Assembly: GCA_973895155.1 (NCBI GenBank)
Contig: OZ316894.1
Coordinates: 6,448,001 to 6,512,000 of the forward strand
DNA: 64,000 bases
Direction: 5' to 3'
Origin: Marsupella aquatica
Taxonomy: Eukaryota > Marchantiophyta
Below, piece after piece: positions 46,301 through 58,719 of the stretch (position 1 is the stretch's first letter; every line of letters starts with the position of its first letter). The notes below the pieces were generated by a model. That model was not told the DNA's origin. It worked only from the letters and a program-made list of their open reading frames with translations, and ran no database searches. Made by a program: the position numbers and the translations under genes.

Positions 46301-47853
46301 TCCCAAAAGGACGAAGTTGAACCAACGGTCTCTCTTCACAAATGACAAAAATGAAAGGCATCCGGAACCATGCATTTCAGGCTCGAGCATTGCGGGTGCA
46401 AGAGAATCATGTCCAGAATCAGAAGCTGTGAATGGCGGACTTACAGGTGAACACAATTTTACTGAGGGCCCGCAGGAAGAAGGTTCGATTCCATTAATGC
46501 TCCATCCCACAGCAAAGGGAGGCATCACCGATTCCGACCTCGATGTCATGCAGTATCTTCCACATGATATAGTTCAATCGGTGTGTAATTTTTGCCTCGG
46601 TATTTGGTTTTCATTCATCACTGTTTCCATTTGTTTCTTGCACATGGTCGTTGAAGTTGAGAATGCTGTGCTCTTTGAAGATTGCTTTATATATGAAGAA
46701 GTTAATAACATTTCTATCGTCTATTGTTTGACTAGGTTTGGGAGAAGGAGAAGAAGAAAAATGATGATAGCAGCAAGGAATTGGCCAAGCAACAACGGCG
46801 ACAGCAGATGATGAGTGGCGTTCCAAAACTGTTTAACCAGCTTCGTCTCATCTATCAGTCATTGAACCGTACTGTCCTGCCCCAACAGGAGCTGATTAAA
46901 ACTTTGTTGGCCTCCCATCCTGAGATTACAGACAAAGGTATAGTGACAACTACTTGTCAATGTGACATGCAAACATCTCATTCTGACCAAGTAGTGGTGA
47001 ATTCTGATTGACTCATTGGACTATTATTAGGGCTCACATCGGGGAACTCTCCTCTACCCTCCGAGTTCACTCTCGTGGTTGAAGCGACTATAGTGGCAAA
47101 TCTGCAAACCAGATAACCAGATTGTAATAGTGGATAGGCAGTAAACGATGATGTCCTGTTGTTTGTCTTTTCTTGTGCTTGGAATTTTGGCTGGTGATAT
47201 ATCTCACACAATATCTGTATTTTGCACTGACTCTTGTACACGGGCTCTTGATATGCAGTGGAGATAGAGGAGCGGCTCAAGCTAGTCATTGAGCTTGCCC
47301 CAGATTATATCCACACGAGGCCCTCACACAGTAGCGAGCTCCTTTACAGGTATTGTGCCCGTTCAGAGTATGCTTTATAGCGCTCCGTTTGGCAGGATTT
47401 TCATAGCGAAACCACATCATAAGAAAAGCAAAGAATCAAATAGTAGAACTTGTGAATGACCAGTGGTTGTCTTGTGTGGAAAGGCGGTGAATCTCCAGTT
47501 GAGAGTAGTTAGTCTGGTTGGAAGATTATGATCACTTATAAGAGAGATAGTCTTTAATGGAGGCTGAATCACCAGTCTCGGACAAACCGGTTCACCGTGT
47601 AGCAATTTAGTGACTACCTCCGTAGATTTTGTTTCCTACTGTAAAAGGATTGTTTCTAAACATCCTGGGAATCAACGGAGCCAGTGAATTGACTGAGTCC
47701 CACCGTTTTTCTGATCTATTTTGGTTTATGAAGGTACCTTAAGCACGTTCTCAACGTTCTCCTTGTGCTGACAGTTGAGGTCGTCTCTTGTGCAGGATTG
47801 ATAAGAGAGCGAATGTTTCACAGATCCAGAGACGGCTTTCTGGAGGATCTTGA
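43324..47853 (+). CDS. CDT1: CDT1 replication-licensing factor
   Basis: Seven exons in phase: 43324-43796, 43914-44033, 44352-44607, 45063-46580, 46736-46937, 47259-47349 and 47796-47853; 905 residues. CDT1 loads the MCM2-7 helicase at origins with ORC and CDC6. The geminin-binding-type winged helix spans exons 2-3 (FKLLETFYESLEAACCLLR, CTFRAVCKIVESMSKR, FLLKHVAQIKHIFSEVV). The C-terminal MCM-binding winged helix spans exons 5-7 (VPKLFNQLRLIYQSLNR, LIKTLLASHPEITDKVEIEE, LKLVIELAPDYI, IDKRANVSQIQRRLS). Exon 4 is a 506-residue Ser/Pro-rich linker with many S/T-P sites, an imperfect threefold repeat near 45600-45840 and an RSLRF cyclin-docking-like motif (46038-46052), suggesting control by cyclin-dependent kinase. 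A basic FRSRKLLKS segment lies near the N terminus. Two E2F-type sites lie upstream. Confidence 0.93.
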
Positions 47854-50800
47854 ACACAATTTTGACCTGTCAACTACTTCTTGGAAGTACGATTTAAAAA
47901 AGTTTTCTGTACAATTTGTCACTATAAAACGTCCAAGTATTACTATCACTGTCTATAAATTATGCTGTCATGTAACGATCAGTTGGCTCCAACAACGGCC
48001 TCCTTGGTAGACGACACTTTTGAATGTAACACGTTTAGTCTACTTTTTACGAGCGAGAAAAGGTTTCAAAGTAGTCGATGCTGTTGGCACTTATTGGTGA
48101 TTGTCATTACTTCCTAATATTTAAGGAACTTTGGTGAACCGAAAGCCACAAGACTGAAATGCCTAGGGAATTGACACGAAGGGCCTTATATAGCTCAAAC
48201 GCGACCTTCCAATCGCTCCGGGATAACTGAACTTGTTGGGGGAATGATGGATTGGTCAGTAGTCAGAATGTCTGGACTTAACACTCGTACTGAAAAGCAA
48301 CTTTTTGTTATGGGCACTATCTGAAGGACACCACTTTGCCTCAAGTTGTTGCCATCTTAAAGCAACTATCTTGAGTGGTTACTATCTTCGTATTATGGGT
48401 GATTCTCGTTATCTTGGATTCAGGCCGCACACGGGGTCATGTAACGGGCACTGGTAGTTGAGCTTTGGTCCTGTATCAAACAGCTCTCTGATGGATTTCG
48501 TAACTCGTTTCGTTAACCTCATTCAGGTCTAATTTGTTTCAATCTGCCGCTCGTTAACATGGTGAATGTCATTCCCCACCCGGCGTACATGCTCATTGAA
48601 TTCTCCGATTAACCGGTTCTCAACATCCTCCCTTGCCTTTTTGTCCTAACTAATTTACTTTGTGAAGATATCGATGCAAGGAAGTCGTAGGTTTTCGAAG
48701 ACCAAACCTGTTGGCATGTTTCTTAAGTAGCCTGCATCACCCAACTAGTTGTTAAATTGGACTGACTGTACTGGTCACTTGGATTGGCCTCAGCAGCTTG
48801 AGGCAATGTCACTCTCGGATGAACTTCTAAGATCGTTCTGAACTGACGGTCTCCTTATCCAGCTTCAGAGTTGTTTTAAAGGTAGGATCCAAGCCTTACA
48901 CACTTTAGTATTATGCCCAAAGAAAGGATGGGACCCAGCAAGTCAGTTCACTTGAAAATGGAACCTGCAGCATAGACCTTCTGTTACAGATACGCTGATG
49001 AATATTATAGGACTGTAGTTTTGAAAGTCCAGATAAAGACTGAATGTGACGAATGTAACCTTTGACGAAGAAATAAGATGGAGACTCCTTTGTCCCTTGT
49101 GAAGCAATGTAGCTCTGCCCTCAAAAGTCTCTCCCGCAAGTTCGAACTGTAGGCTACAGAGGGGTTAAAATAGTTTTTAAATGTTTGGGCAAGTTTTCCT
49201 CCGCTCAAACTTTCGATTCCCTTGAGTAATACTTGCAACTTTTGCACACATTTCATACGGTTGGTCTTTAGCCGCTGCCCAAAAACTTTCGACTGTAATT
49301 TAGTTGCATCTAGAGCAACAAAGTAATGAAGAGCTAAGAGCTAAGTGGGCATTCTGTCAATGGGAGGGCATTGTATATTTGTCACTTTGTCTGGACACTA
49401 ATTAATGAATTCTCTGGCAGAGACCACAGTAACTTAATGCTTTCCCTGTCGGAAGCCGTCCAAAATGAAAGCCCTCCAGCAAGAGCGTTTATTGAAGACA
49501 ACTCCCATCCCGGAGAACCTTATCTAACAAAAGCATGGTTCAGAGTCTTATTCTCATGCAAGGTTAGTCTTTCTTTTCAGTTAAGCTTAGTGAGTTTAAG
49601 GTGCAGGACCAAACGAAAAGCCATGGGATTGCAAGGACCCTCTGGTTTCTTTTTCAATGCTTGGAGCCATTTTGCAGGTAGGTGTGCACGTAGAATTTTA
49701 GTTTGCTATCAAGTCAATTGATGGTGTAGTTTAATCATGTTCTCCATGTCCTTAGCCTGAATACCAGGAGGACAAGTGAATCCTTAGCCTGAATACCAGG
49801 AGTACAAGTGAATCAAGGATACAACTCTTCCATTTCTTGTAAAACTACTAGGGACACTGAAAGACCTAGGGAATGCTATTGGTCACTAAGACAATATCTT
49901 CAAAATATTCTGCCAATGCCAATCAAGGGAAGCATTATCCGTGTGAAGGGAAGGAGACATGCAAGAAGAGCCTTACTTAGTTACTCTTCAAATTCAAAGC
50001 GTTGAAATTTAGCTCTTTGTTTTTACCAGCGTATCTCGTGTCCCATGCTTCTACAGTATTACAGGGAGTTCTGACTAATTGCACACTCCCAGAAAGAAGC
50101 AGTGTTGTACTTAACTAGGGTTTGCACTATGTGATAAGTGCAAAAACTATAAAGCTATTGATAGGGTGTTTGGTAATCAGCCACTGTCACTCAAGATTCT
50201 CATAACTTCCTTTGTAAGTTTCACTTCCCTGCCCTAATTGTGATCCCCCACCCCATGAGCGGAAATTTTGCTCTACGTAAAGATGACTTGCATGAATCAG
50301 TAAGTGTAAGTCAAGAGAAGTGTGCATATATAGAAATAAAGCCCTCTTTCTTGGGGGCATTACGGCCCATAATGCCTTGTTACCAAGGCATTTCTACACA
50401 CTTAATGCCCTTAGTGATTTTTAGTGACTTTTCTCTGTGTAAGTTCCAGGGAATCTATATAAACAAATGCACAATAAATATTAGTATGGGCTTCTCTTCT
50501 ACTTTTACTAAAATTACAAAAATTCTCCTCTGTTTTTGCCAAAACTAGTAAAAATAAGACATCTCGGGCCTTCAACCTTATTAACAGGACTTCCCGATAC
50601 ACCAAAAGTGCCCCCAAAAAAGTGCCACAATGGTGGTGGGAAAAGAGAGGGACGGGACGCCTTGAAATTATCCAGGATTTTCACTTATAGAGGGTGCACT
50701 TACCAAGAGCTCACTTGTCGATTGCCACCGAAAGAAGTGAACTGCCTTCATTTCCGTTTCATCAATCGCCCTTTTCCCTCCAGCTTCGTCGTCTGTCTGT

Positions 50801-51148
50801 CTGTCACCCTTCCAGAACGACGCTAGAATCGTGTTAATTACTCCGACTGTACTAGATCGATCCAGCTACAGGAGTACAGGCCAGAAATTCAGTACTGTAG
50901 AGCGGAGGACGACACTGGCGTGGCCTCTGTCTCGTCGTCCGGGCTTTTGCAAGCAGGCGAGGGTTGGACTGGACTTATTTAGGGTGACGCAGCGCACGGA
51001 GAGCTTGGGAAGAGAGACGGATTGAATGATTGATTCAACCGGCGTCGGTCCGTCATTTCATTTCCCGGTGCTTGTTTCTTTGCTGCTTGTTACGTGCGAT
51101 TGATTACTGGTGCCGAGTTGCTGTGCCAACTGCATCGAATCGATACCG
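47854..51148. other. Intergenic between CDT1 and RPN12
   Basis: No gene recognised. Contains a 32-bp exact-spacing duplication (CCTTAGCCTGAATACCAGGA at 49751 and 49783) and a short palindrome at 50371-50392. The last few hundred bases hold the CDT-independent RPN12 promoter and leader; no TATA box stands out. Confidence 0.6.
50371..50392. repeat. Short perfect hairpin
   Basis: AATGCCTTG, a 4-nt loop TTAC, then CAAGGCATT. It sits among GGCATTA/TAATGCC words. Possibly a decayed inverted-repeat element. Confidence 0.6.
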
Positions 51149-53154
51149 ATGGGCATCGAAGGGGGCAACCAAATGGAGCCGAAGATTTTGGACGCGACCC
51201 GCGTCTTTCAGAAATTCAAGGACTCGTTTCAGCGGAATGACTACGACACTTGTGGCAACCTCCTGTCCCAACTTAAGGTAGGTCTCTGTTTCCTTTCCCC
51301 TTTCCACCATTTGCCGATAAATGTAGTGGATATGAAGGGGAAAGATGTCTCTCTTTCTGCTTAATCTTTCGGGGCAGGTCTTTCAATCGGACGCTTCTCA
51401 TATCTGTACGCGCAGGTCAAATTAACCGAGTTCCCAGCTCTGCCACCTGCCTACAAGCCGACCCCGACGGCAGTTCAGGAGCTTCTCTTGGCTAGTGAGG
51501 TTCTTCCCTGCTAGTGTATCGCCTTATATCTCAATTAGGGTTCGACTACGCAGGCTTTTTGGATAATTGAGTTACCTTACTTGCGAAGCTTGTCTCCCAC
51601 CAGTCTGTTTCTCGCTGAGTTTCTTTCAGGAGGTTCTTTCAGCTGTTTGGAAAGCATTGCTTCTGACTGACATTTGTTGTCTCTTGCAGGAGATATATTT
51701 GAACATGCTATTCTTCTCAGCGTCAGGACAGAAGATCAAGACGCCTTCGAGCGGCACTTTCTACAACTGAAGTCGTATTACACAGATACTAGGTATTGAA
51801 CGGATGTAGTCTCTGACATGTCAACCAGACACATTCCGTTGTGTTTCTTCTTGCAACTGAAAGAAAGATGAAGTAGACTAGCAGTCGCTTTTCCTTGTCG
51901 ATTTTTACATGGACGTTTTGCTGTGACAGCTCCCACTTCATGGCATATTGTAGGTTTTGGTTACGGTGTTATCGTCTTGATGTGCCTGACTGTGTAACTC
52001 GATCGAGGTGGGAAAAGTTGTGATCACTTTGTTTCATTTGGCCACTTTGTTTTCATGTTTGCTGTTTAGGGGACTCATTCCACCGTCACAAGAAGAGTAT
52101 CCTATCCTGGGTCTAAATCTTCTACGGCTCCTAGTACAAAACAGGATTGCCGAATTTCACACCGAGTTGGAGCTTCTTCCTCCCGAAGCCCATGACAATG
52201 AATGCATCAAACATGCTGTTGAGCTGGAGCAGTCTTTTATGGAGGGTGCATACAATCGAGTTCTGAGTGCTCGTCAAACTGTTCCTCGGGAGAGTTACGT
52301 GTACTTTATGGACTTACTGGCGAAAACTGTCCGGTAATTAATTTTCATCCTACAAGTAGTGATTCATTCCTCGGTCGAAACTGGTTGCTATTTCGTTCTG
52401 CAGTTGTCTTCAGTGATATCTGTTATGTCACTATCTATATAATATTAAGGACACCATCGATAGACTTCAATTTAGGTATTTGAGTGAAGTTGATGGAAAT
52501 ATCTTTTTAGGTCGGATTCCTTCCAACCAGTCTACCTGCTTGAGAGGTACTACTCCAAGTTTCGTGTGAGGTATAGAATCTAAGATTAATTAATGGTTGC
52601 AGGGACGAAATTGCCGGCTGTAGTGAAAAGGCTTACGATTCGTTGTCCGTTGCCGATGCCAAGAAAATTTTAATGTTCAAGAATGATCGTGAACTGGAGG
52701 AGTATACATCCGAGGTTATTTCTATGCACACCGTCAGATCTGTTTTTTAATTTATTAGTGTGGAAATAGTTCACAAAAGGTGTGACGAGTTGTAGAGGGG
52801 TTAAGGATGATTTCAGAAATATTGTTGGAAGTATCGTTGCATGTCTGTATTGTGCGATGTCCACCCACATCTCAATATTTTACATGAAAGATCGTCTGCA
52901 AACTCTTGCGCTAGCTCGACCCAAGTCTACACAGGTGGACAAAACCCGAACTTAGAGGAATGTATTGTTCTGACCAATTGAGATTCATGTTGTTCTGGTG
53001 CTTGTCTAAGCAGGATCACGATGGCTGGGAAATTCGAAAAGGTTATGTGTATTTTCAGAAGGTTAAGGAGCAAGCTCCGTGCAAGGAGATACCTTCTTTG
53101 CAATTGATAAACCAAACTTTAGGATATGCCAGGGAGCTTGAGCGGATAGTTTAA
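51149..53154 (+). CDS. RPN12: 26S proteasome regulatory subunit RPN12 (PSMD8)
   Basis: Six exons in phase: 51149-51277, 51416-51494, 51690-51792, 52070-52333, 52603-52714 and 53014-53154; 275 residues, close to the ~267 of Arabidopsis RPN12a. RPN12 is a PCI-type lid subunit of the 19S regulatory particle, where its incorporation completes lid assembly. Near-invariant family segments are plain: RTEDQDAFERHF, ILGLNLLRLLVQNRIAEFHT, IKHAVELEQSFMEGAYNRVL, VYFMDLLAKTVRDEIAGCSE and the C-terminal CKEIPSLQLINQTLGYAREL ending ERIV. The chosen ATG is the first in frame. A second ATG at 51173 would give the usual short MEPK start, so the first eight residues are uncertain. Exon 2 ends on GCTA|GT and joins GA|GAT to give Arg-Asp-Ile-Phe. 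Confidence 0.97.
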
Positions 53155-56100
53155 CTTGTTTTGTGGTTGAATTAGAGAGGGTATCTTTTTCAGGATGTCA
53201 AACGGTAAACCAAAAAAGGCTTAAGCACGAAATTCATTCTTTCAGGAATAGAGGCTACCTGTCATGGATGCTGACCTCTACCATTTTCGGAGGATATGCA
53301 GGTTTTTGTTTACGTAAATTCCTGTTACTAAAGTCCCAGTGAAGGATTCGATGCCTCACATTTCTACACCTGGAAAAGCTGTTTTTTGTCTATGTGAAAT
53401 ATGTGATGAAAATAGAGAATGACGAAGCGGATGGCTATGCTACCTGAAGATAGTAATGCTCCTTACCGTCCTGTCTCATGAGACCCCATTTGAAAATGTA
53501 GTCCTGCCATTTTGTAAGAGCGACACATTGATTTTGAGCCAGGGTGGCAGGGGGCAAATACTTGAACTGGGGACTGGACATAATAGTGCAGGGAAATCCC
53601 GAGGGGCTTTGCTATGCACCTGTTGTTTCTGTGGGAGTGCAACCTTTGTTTCTGTACGTTTGATTCTTGGGCCTTGGCTTTGAACGTTTCTTGTGGGCTC
53701 TCGAGTGAAGGGCACAGGAAGGGTCATTTGTGCTCGTTCTCGATTTTCCACGATCAGGTGAACCTGCCAAGCATTCCTCATGTGAGCTCTCAACCAGAAA
53801 GGTCCCCTCACAAAAAAGAGGCATTCCCTGTCTCCGACGTTGGAGGTCCGACTAGCCAAATGACAACACAAAGCTCCAAATGATTTGAGGTAAGGGGTCC
53901 TTCTTGAGTCTCAGAAGGTTATTACTTTCACTTCAAGGATCTTCTCACCGTACTAGCATGATTGGCTTGTTATGGGAATTTGGAATCGGAGTTCAGTTCG
54001 AGCGTTTCTTATGAGCTATTGGGGATAAAGCAGGACGAAGCCAAAATCTCCACCTCATGCCTGGTGGGGTGGGGGTTTGTGATATCTCAATCACTGTTCA
54101 ATCTGTCCGATGCCTTTGATCAATATTTCATTCCGAGATCATTGATCAAAACAGACCTGCCCGTGGTCACCATGCAGTTTCGATCCCTATCTTGTTGTTA
54201 ATGATTCACGGGATATAGTAAAGCACCCGTCTGTATTCATATGTTACTCCTCCGTGTCCTCCGTTATGATATTCTATCGATGATATTTGAAGAGGACACT
54301 CAGGTATCTCCATTAGTGTTAATAGTGGCAAGCACATCGAACCTAACCAACCAGTGTGAATGGTCAACAACGTGTACCATTGTACGCAACCAATGTGCTG
54401 ATCATCCAACGAGCAACCACAAAACTGCTGGAAGAGTACCAAAAAGGGGCATATCACGGTACAAAGACTTGAATCACTTGTCACAACCCGCTGCCGATTT
54501 CGCACTTATCTGCATAGTGCTGAACCGTCTGACGTAAATTCACAACTATTAGAGGTCGTAATATCTTTAATCTTTGTCCAATTGGTTGTGGTTGTATTTT
54601 AAAAGCACTTCGTCTACCCTGAAGATGGCGAAGAGACCAAGGAGAGGAAGGAGGTATTTCCTGCACGCACTCCCCCTGGCCAGGGATTCCAACCTGTACC
54701 AAATTTAGAAAGTTGTGGGCAGGAACCAATGTAAATTAAGGCTATCGCAATGGGGAGTGCTTCGCCTAACACATTATCTGTGGCAACCTACTGTAGATGA
54801 TAACCCTGGGTGATGCACAAGAGTGCTCTCATTCAAGAATCCATCTACAAGAACCCATCTGCACGAATCCATCTACAGTTATGAACGAGTTCTGATTCTG
54901 CACCCCATCAAGAAATTATTTCATTCGCGATTTAAAACTGAGGACGTCAGAAGGAACCAACTCTAGAAGAATTATATTTGTGCCAGTTATTAGAAGTAAA
55001 ATTATCGTGTCAAGTTGCCAACCTGAAATTTCTACTCTACTAATGCTATCAGTATAATTGAACCTATCCCTAAACTTGCTTAACAAGGCATCACTTGATG
55101 TCTCTTTGTCTAATTGCACCTATGGGTAAACTTGCTTAACTGGGCATGATCCATGACTCAAGTAGCACTCGCTTGACGAGGCATGATTGTTAACTGTTTC
55201 TCTACAAAACGTGTCATGACATGACAAGAGTAGCACGAAACAAAATACTTGAATGGAAACATTTTTGGCAGCCAATCATGACTCAAGTAGCACTCGCTTG
55301 ACGAGGCATGATTGTTAACTGTTTCTCTACAAAAAGTGTCAGGACATGACAAGAGTAGCATGCAACAAAATACTTGAATGGAAACGTCAAGCATGATTGT
55401 TAACTGTTTCTTTACAAAAAGTGTCAGGACATGACAAGAGTAGCATGCAACAAAATACTTGAATGGAAACATTTTTGGCAACCAAATCGATTAAAGGGCT
55501 TCTTCAAACTTTTCCAAAACAAGCACCGGTACATACAAAGTCATGAATTTAGGGATAGGTCTAGTGTGAGAGAATTAATGTTGTCAATCTTCCAAGACCT
55601 TCTAACTCCAATAGACTAGACTGGACGTTGCCCACAAGGTCAGGGACAGAGAGTTGCAGCATTGCCAAGCCCAATAGTCAAATGCATTTCAAAGCATTAT
55701 GCAACACTTACTCCAAGCCTAGGGGGTCACTAGTGGAGGCCCCCACATCACTGCAAAGTTTTAAGGTCTGAAACACCCTCACAGCTTTTTGAAATGCGCT
55801 CAAAGAAATTTCCACCCCTTTTAGAATATTCCAATTTGTTTAAAACCATATCTTTTGCTATAAGTCTCAGAATTGTATTTAGAAAACCCCAGTGTTCTTC
55901 CAAATAAATCTCTAATTTTTATTTTTATTTGAATCTTAAAACAACTATTCTTATTTGTATGTGATGCCCCCCCCCCCCCCCCCACCCCCTTCTCCTTCCC
56001 CACACCAAGCTTTAGAGATGTACACCAAAAACTCCAAAAGTATTGTAGAGTTGTCCATACCCTTCTCCCAACGATCTAGCTATCCTTGAAGAAGAAGTGG

Positions 56101-57120
56101 GGGGAGGGGGGGGCGCAAACAGAGTGTACATAATGGCCAACAAAGAACTATGGGCAACAAGATAACATAGAAGCTGAAAGCTGACAATTGTAGCCAAAAT
56201 ATTTCAGCTTTGCACAATGAGACATCAACAGCAAGAGGATGAAGCTAGCTGCTGGAAGAGCAGAGCCGCCAGAATTTGTTCTCACTAAGAGCTGCAGACC
56301 TTGACAAGGAGTGTTGGGAGTATTTCCAGTTGTGCAGAGCAAGAGAATTGAGGGCTTTCAGGAGACAGTCCATCCGTCCATCCTTGACTGCTTGACTGCC
56401 ATTGACTGGGGAGATGGACGGAGGGAGTGACCCAAAAAATTCCAAAGGAAATCCAAAAGAAAAAAGGTGCATTTATCACATGGAGCTTCTGCATTCAACA
56501 GCATGTCGTCATCTATCAATGGCACATTCCACACTTTCTAGTTCTTTTGGCGAGACTGTTGAAGGAGTCCTAGTGTGAGTCCAAACTTGCCAGAACTGGA
56601 GCACCGGAGCAAAAGTCTGGTGGGCCACGATCCATTTCTTAAAAATGGTGAGGTCTGGTGGGCTATACTAAACATGTTTGGCAAGGACATAACATCAAAC
56701 CGGTCCCAACTTGGCATTCCCCGTGACTGGTGGGAATGCTCTTTACAACACTGGATGTAGACCATTAGCTCATCCCACTACAGTGTACATGCCAGTAGCT
56801 CCTCACCTATGGCACTGGTAGATCTTTTCTGTGTTGTTTCCTTTCCTCTTTCTCAGTTTTTTGGCAGGGCTACTATTGCCCACAATGTCCTCAGAACTGG
56901 GAATTAATACACCTAAAGGCCTACCAAATTTTATCTTTTTAGTAATAATAGAGGAGAAGTTTCAGAATGGGCCATTCCAAATCCTGACTGTGCATTCCTC
57001 TTCACAAAAGCATGTACATTTACAAAGTTAGAAGGCACTGATAGCATTAACTTTAGGAGGAACCATGGCCCTGATCTGAGTAAAAAAGAGTAGTTTTCAA
57101 GGTTTTCTCTTTTAGCCAAA
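53155..57120. other. Intergenic between RPN12 and the MOS2 region
   Basis: No gene recognised. Holds a triplicated ~120-bp block (55153-55480), a 17-C run (55967-55983) and a degraded repeat at 55725-55935 resembling 20850-21060. Scattered short open frames lack domains. Confidence 0.6.
55153..55480. repeat. Tandem triplication, ~125-bp unit
   Basis: Blocks GCATGATTGTTAACTGTTTC and AGAGTAGCA(T/C)G(C/A)AACAAAATACTTG recur at 55181, 55306 and 55391 (block starts). The third copy lacks the first 40 bp of the unit. Confidence 0.9.
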
Positions 57121-57680
57121 GAGACCTTGTGTGAAGGAGACGACGCTAGACATATTCCTTATCTAATTTTGCTGGGAAATATTTCTAACTGCCAGATCTC
57201 CCTAGATTTAAGGTAGATTCAGGCTATTGGAAAACCGAAAAGTTAGCCAATGAGTGGTCTAATGTAGCTAATTTTTGCCACTAAAAAAATACAGGCCCTC
57301 TCCTTGTGTGAACGAGAACATGCTATGCACGTTCCTTATTTAATTTAACTAGATTAATTTGTGAGAGTCAGATGTCCCTAGATTTAAGGATAAGCGATAG
57401 ATTCTGGCTCGTGGAAAGCAGAAGTCAAGCTAGTGGAAAACAGAAAACCTACCCAAGGAGAATGAGAGGTCTAGTGTAGCCAATTTTTACCACAACAAAA
57501 ATACTGGCCCTCTCCTTGTGTGAATGAGAAGATGCTATGCATATTCCTTTTCTAATTTTACTAGATTAATTTCTGACCCTCAGATCGCCCTAGATCTAAG
57601 GAGATGACCGATGGGTTCTGGGTAATGGAAAAGAGAAAACCTAGCCAATGAGAGGTATAATCTAGCGAATTTTCGCCTGG
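57121..57680 (+). repeat. Three diverged ~190-bp repeats upstream of MOS2
   Basis: Units beginning CCTTGTGTGAA(G/C/T)GAGA start near 57124, 57302 and 57513. Each contains CAGATC(T/G)CCCTAGAT(T/C)TAAG and a TAGCCAATGAG-like block. An inverted relative lies at 41600-41830, upstream of CDT1. Confidence 0.8.
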
Positions 57681-58539
57681 CCCTATCCGCACCAGTAACA
57701 CACAAGACACATTTAAATCAGTGAATTCCTGAGCCAGGTTGAGGAGGGGATTTATTGACAACCTTCATTGCAAATTCTGAAGCTTGAAAGGAAGATTTAG
57801 AGAGAAAGGAACGGAGGGACGAGAATTGCAGTGTTGGAGGTGGGGAGAGCAGAGTTGAGCGATACTTATTCGGCAAGCGGGTTAATTGTGTGTGCAGAGG
57901 CGCAAGCTCAGCTGGGGCTCCCGATTGCTGAGAGATCGTCGATCCTTGCGATGCATCCGCAGAGCTGCTGCTCGTTCTCTCTCCGGGCTTTCAATTCGAG
58001 GCTGGAGCGCTACTGATGAGGTACTTCCAGTCACATTTCGTTGTCTCCCCGAATCGTTTTGCTTTTTCCCAGTTTTCGTTCGACTCGAGCATCTGAATGA
58101 TGCCTTCGGATTTTCACAGCATAAAAATGAACGAACGAATGAATTCAAAGATCCTTGGTTGGGACTGAAATGGACGATTGGAGAACAGAACCTAAAATTG
58201 GAACAAGCTAAAGCTTTCCAGTGGATTCTAAATTTCGTCTGCATGTGACCTAACTCGATTTTAGGGTTTAGCTCGCTCTACAGAATTTTGATTGTCTTTC
58301 CGTCCCGTCTCTAATTCTCGATAGCCAAAGGTTGAAGGAGCTAAGTCAATTCCAAGAGAACCAAAATTTGATCAGCTTGTGACTAGACTTCGTTTTACGG
58401 TTTAGCTGGCTATGCAGAATCTGGCTGTCCAGTTGTCTGCTATAGAATTGCCAATTGGACAGTGAAGCTAGAGTAGATATGTTAATGGCCTAGATCATGA
58501 TGTTGAGTGATTGTGATGACTGAGTTGTAGCTGAATTCG

Positions 58540-58719
58540 GTGCAGTTGAGAGGAAGAAGCGCGATTGACGAAGCGCAGGCAGACGAGACGGAGGCAAAGG
58601 GTGGGGAGAACGAGCAGGAGGCAATTCGGGTGCAATTGAGCGAAAGAAGCGCGATGGGCGAAGAGCTGTCAAACGAGACGGGGGCAGAGCAGGGTTCGCA
58701 GCAGCGGGAGGAAGTGAGC
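58540..58719 (+). repeat. 90-bp direct duplication at the MOS2 5' end
   Basis: Copy 1 begins GTGCAGTTGAG at 58540 and copy 2 GTGCAATTGAG at 58630, exactly 90 bp apart and in the same frame. The AGCGCGATTGAC of copy 1 corresponds to AGCGCGATGGGC in copy 2, so only copy 2 has an in-frame ATG (58654). Confidence 0.9.

Noticed and set aside
57886-58248. 120-codon frames on both strands before MOS2
   Set aside because: Both strands are open over the same bases and neither shows a domain; probably promoter or leader sequence.
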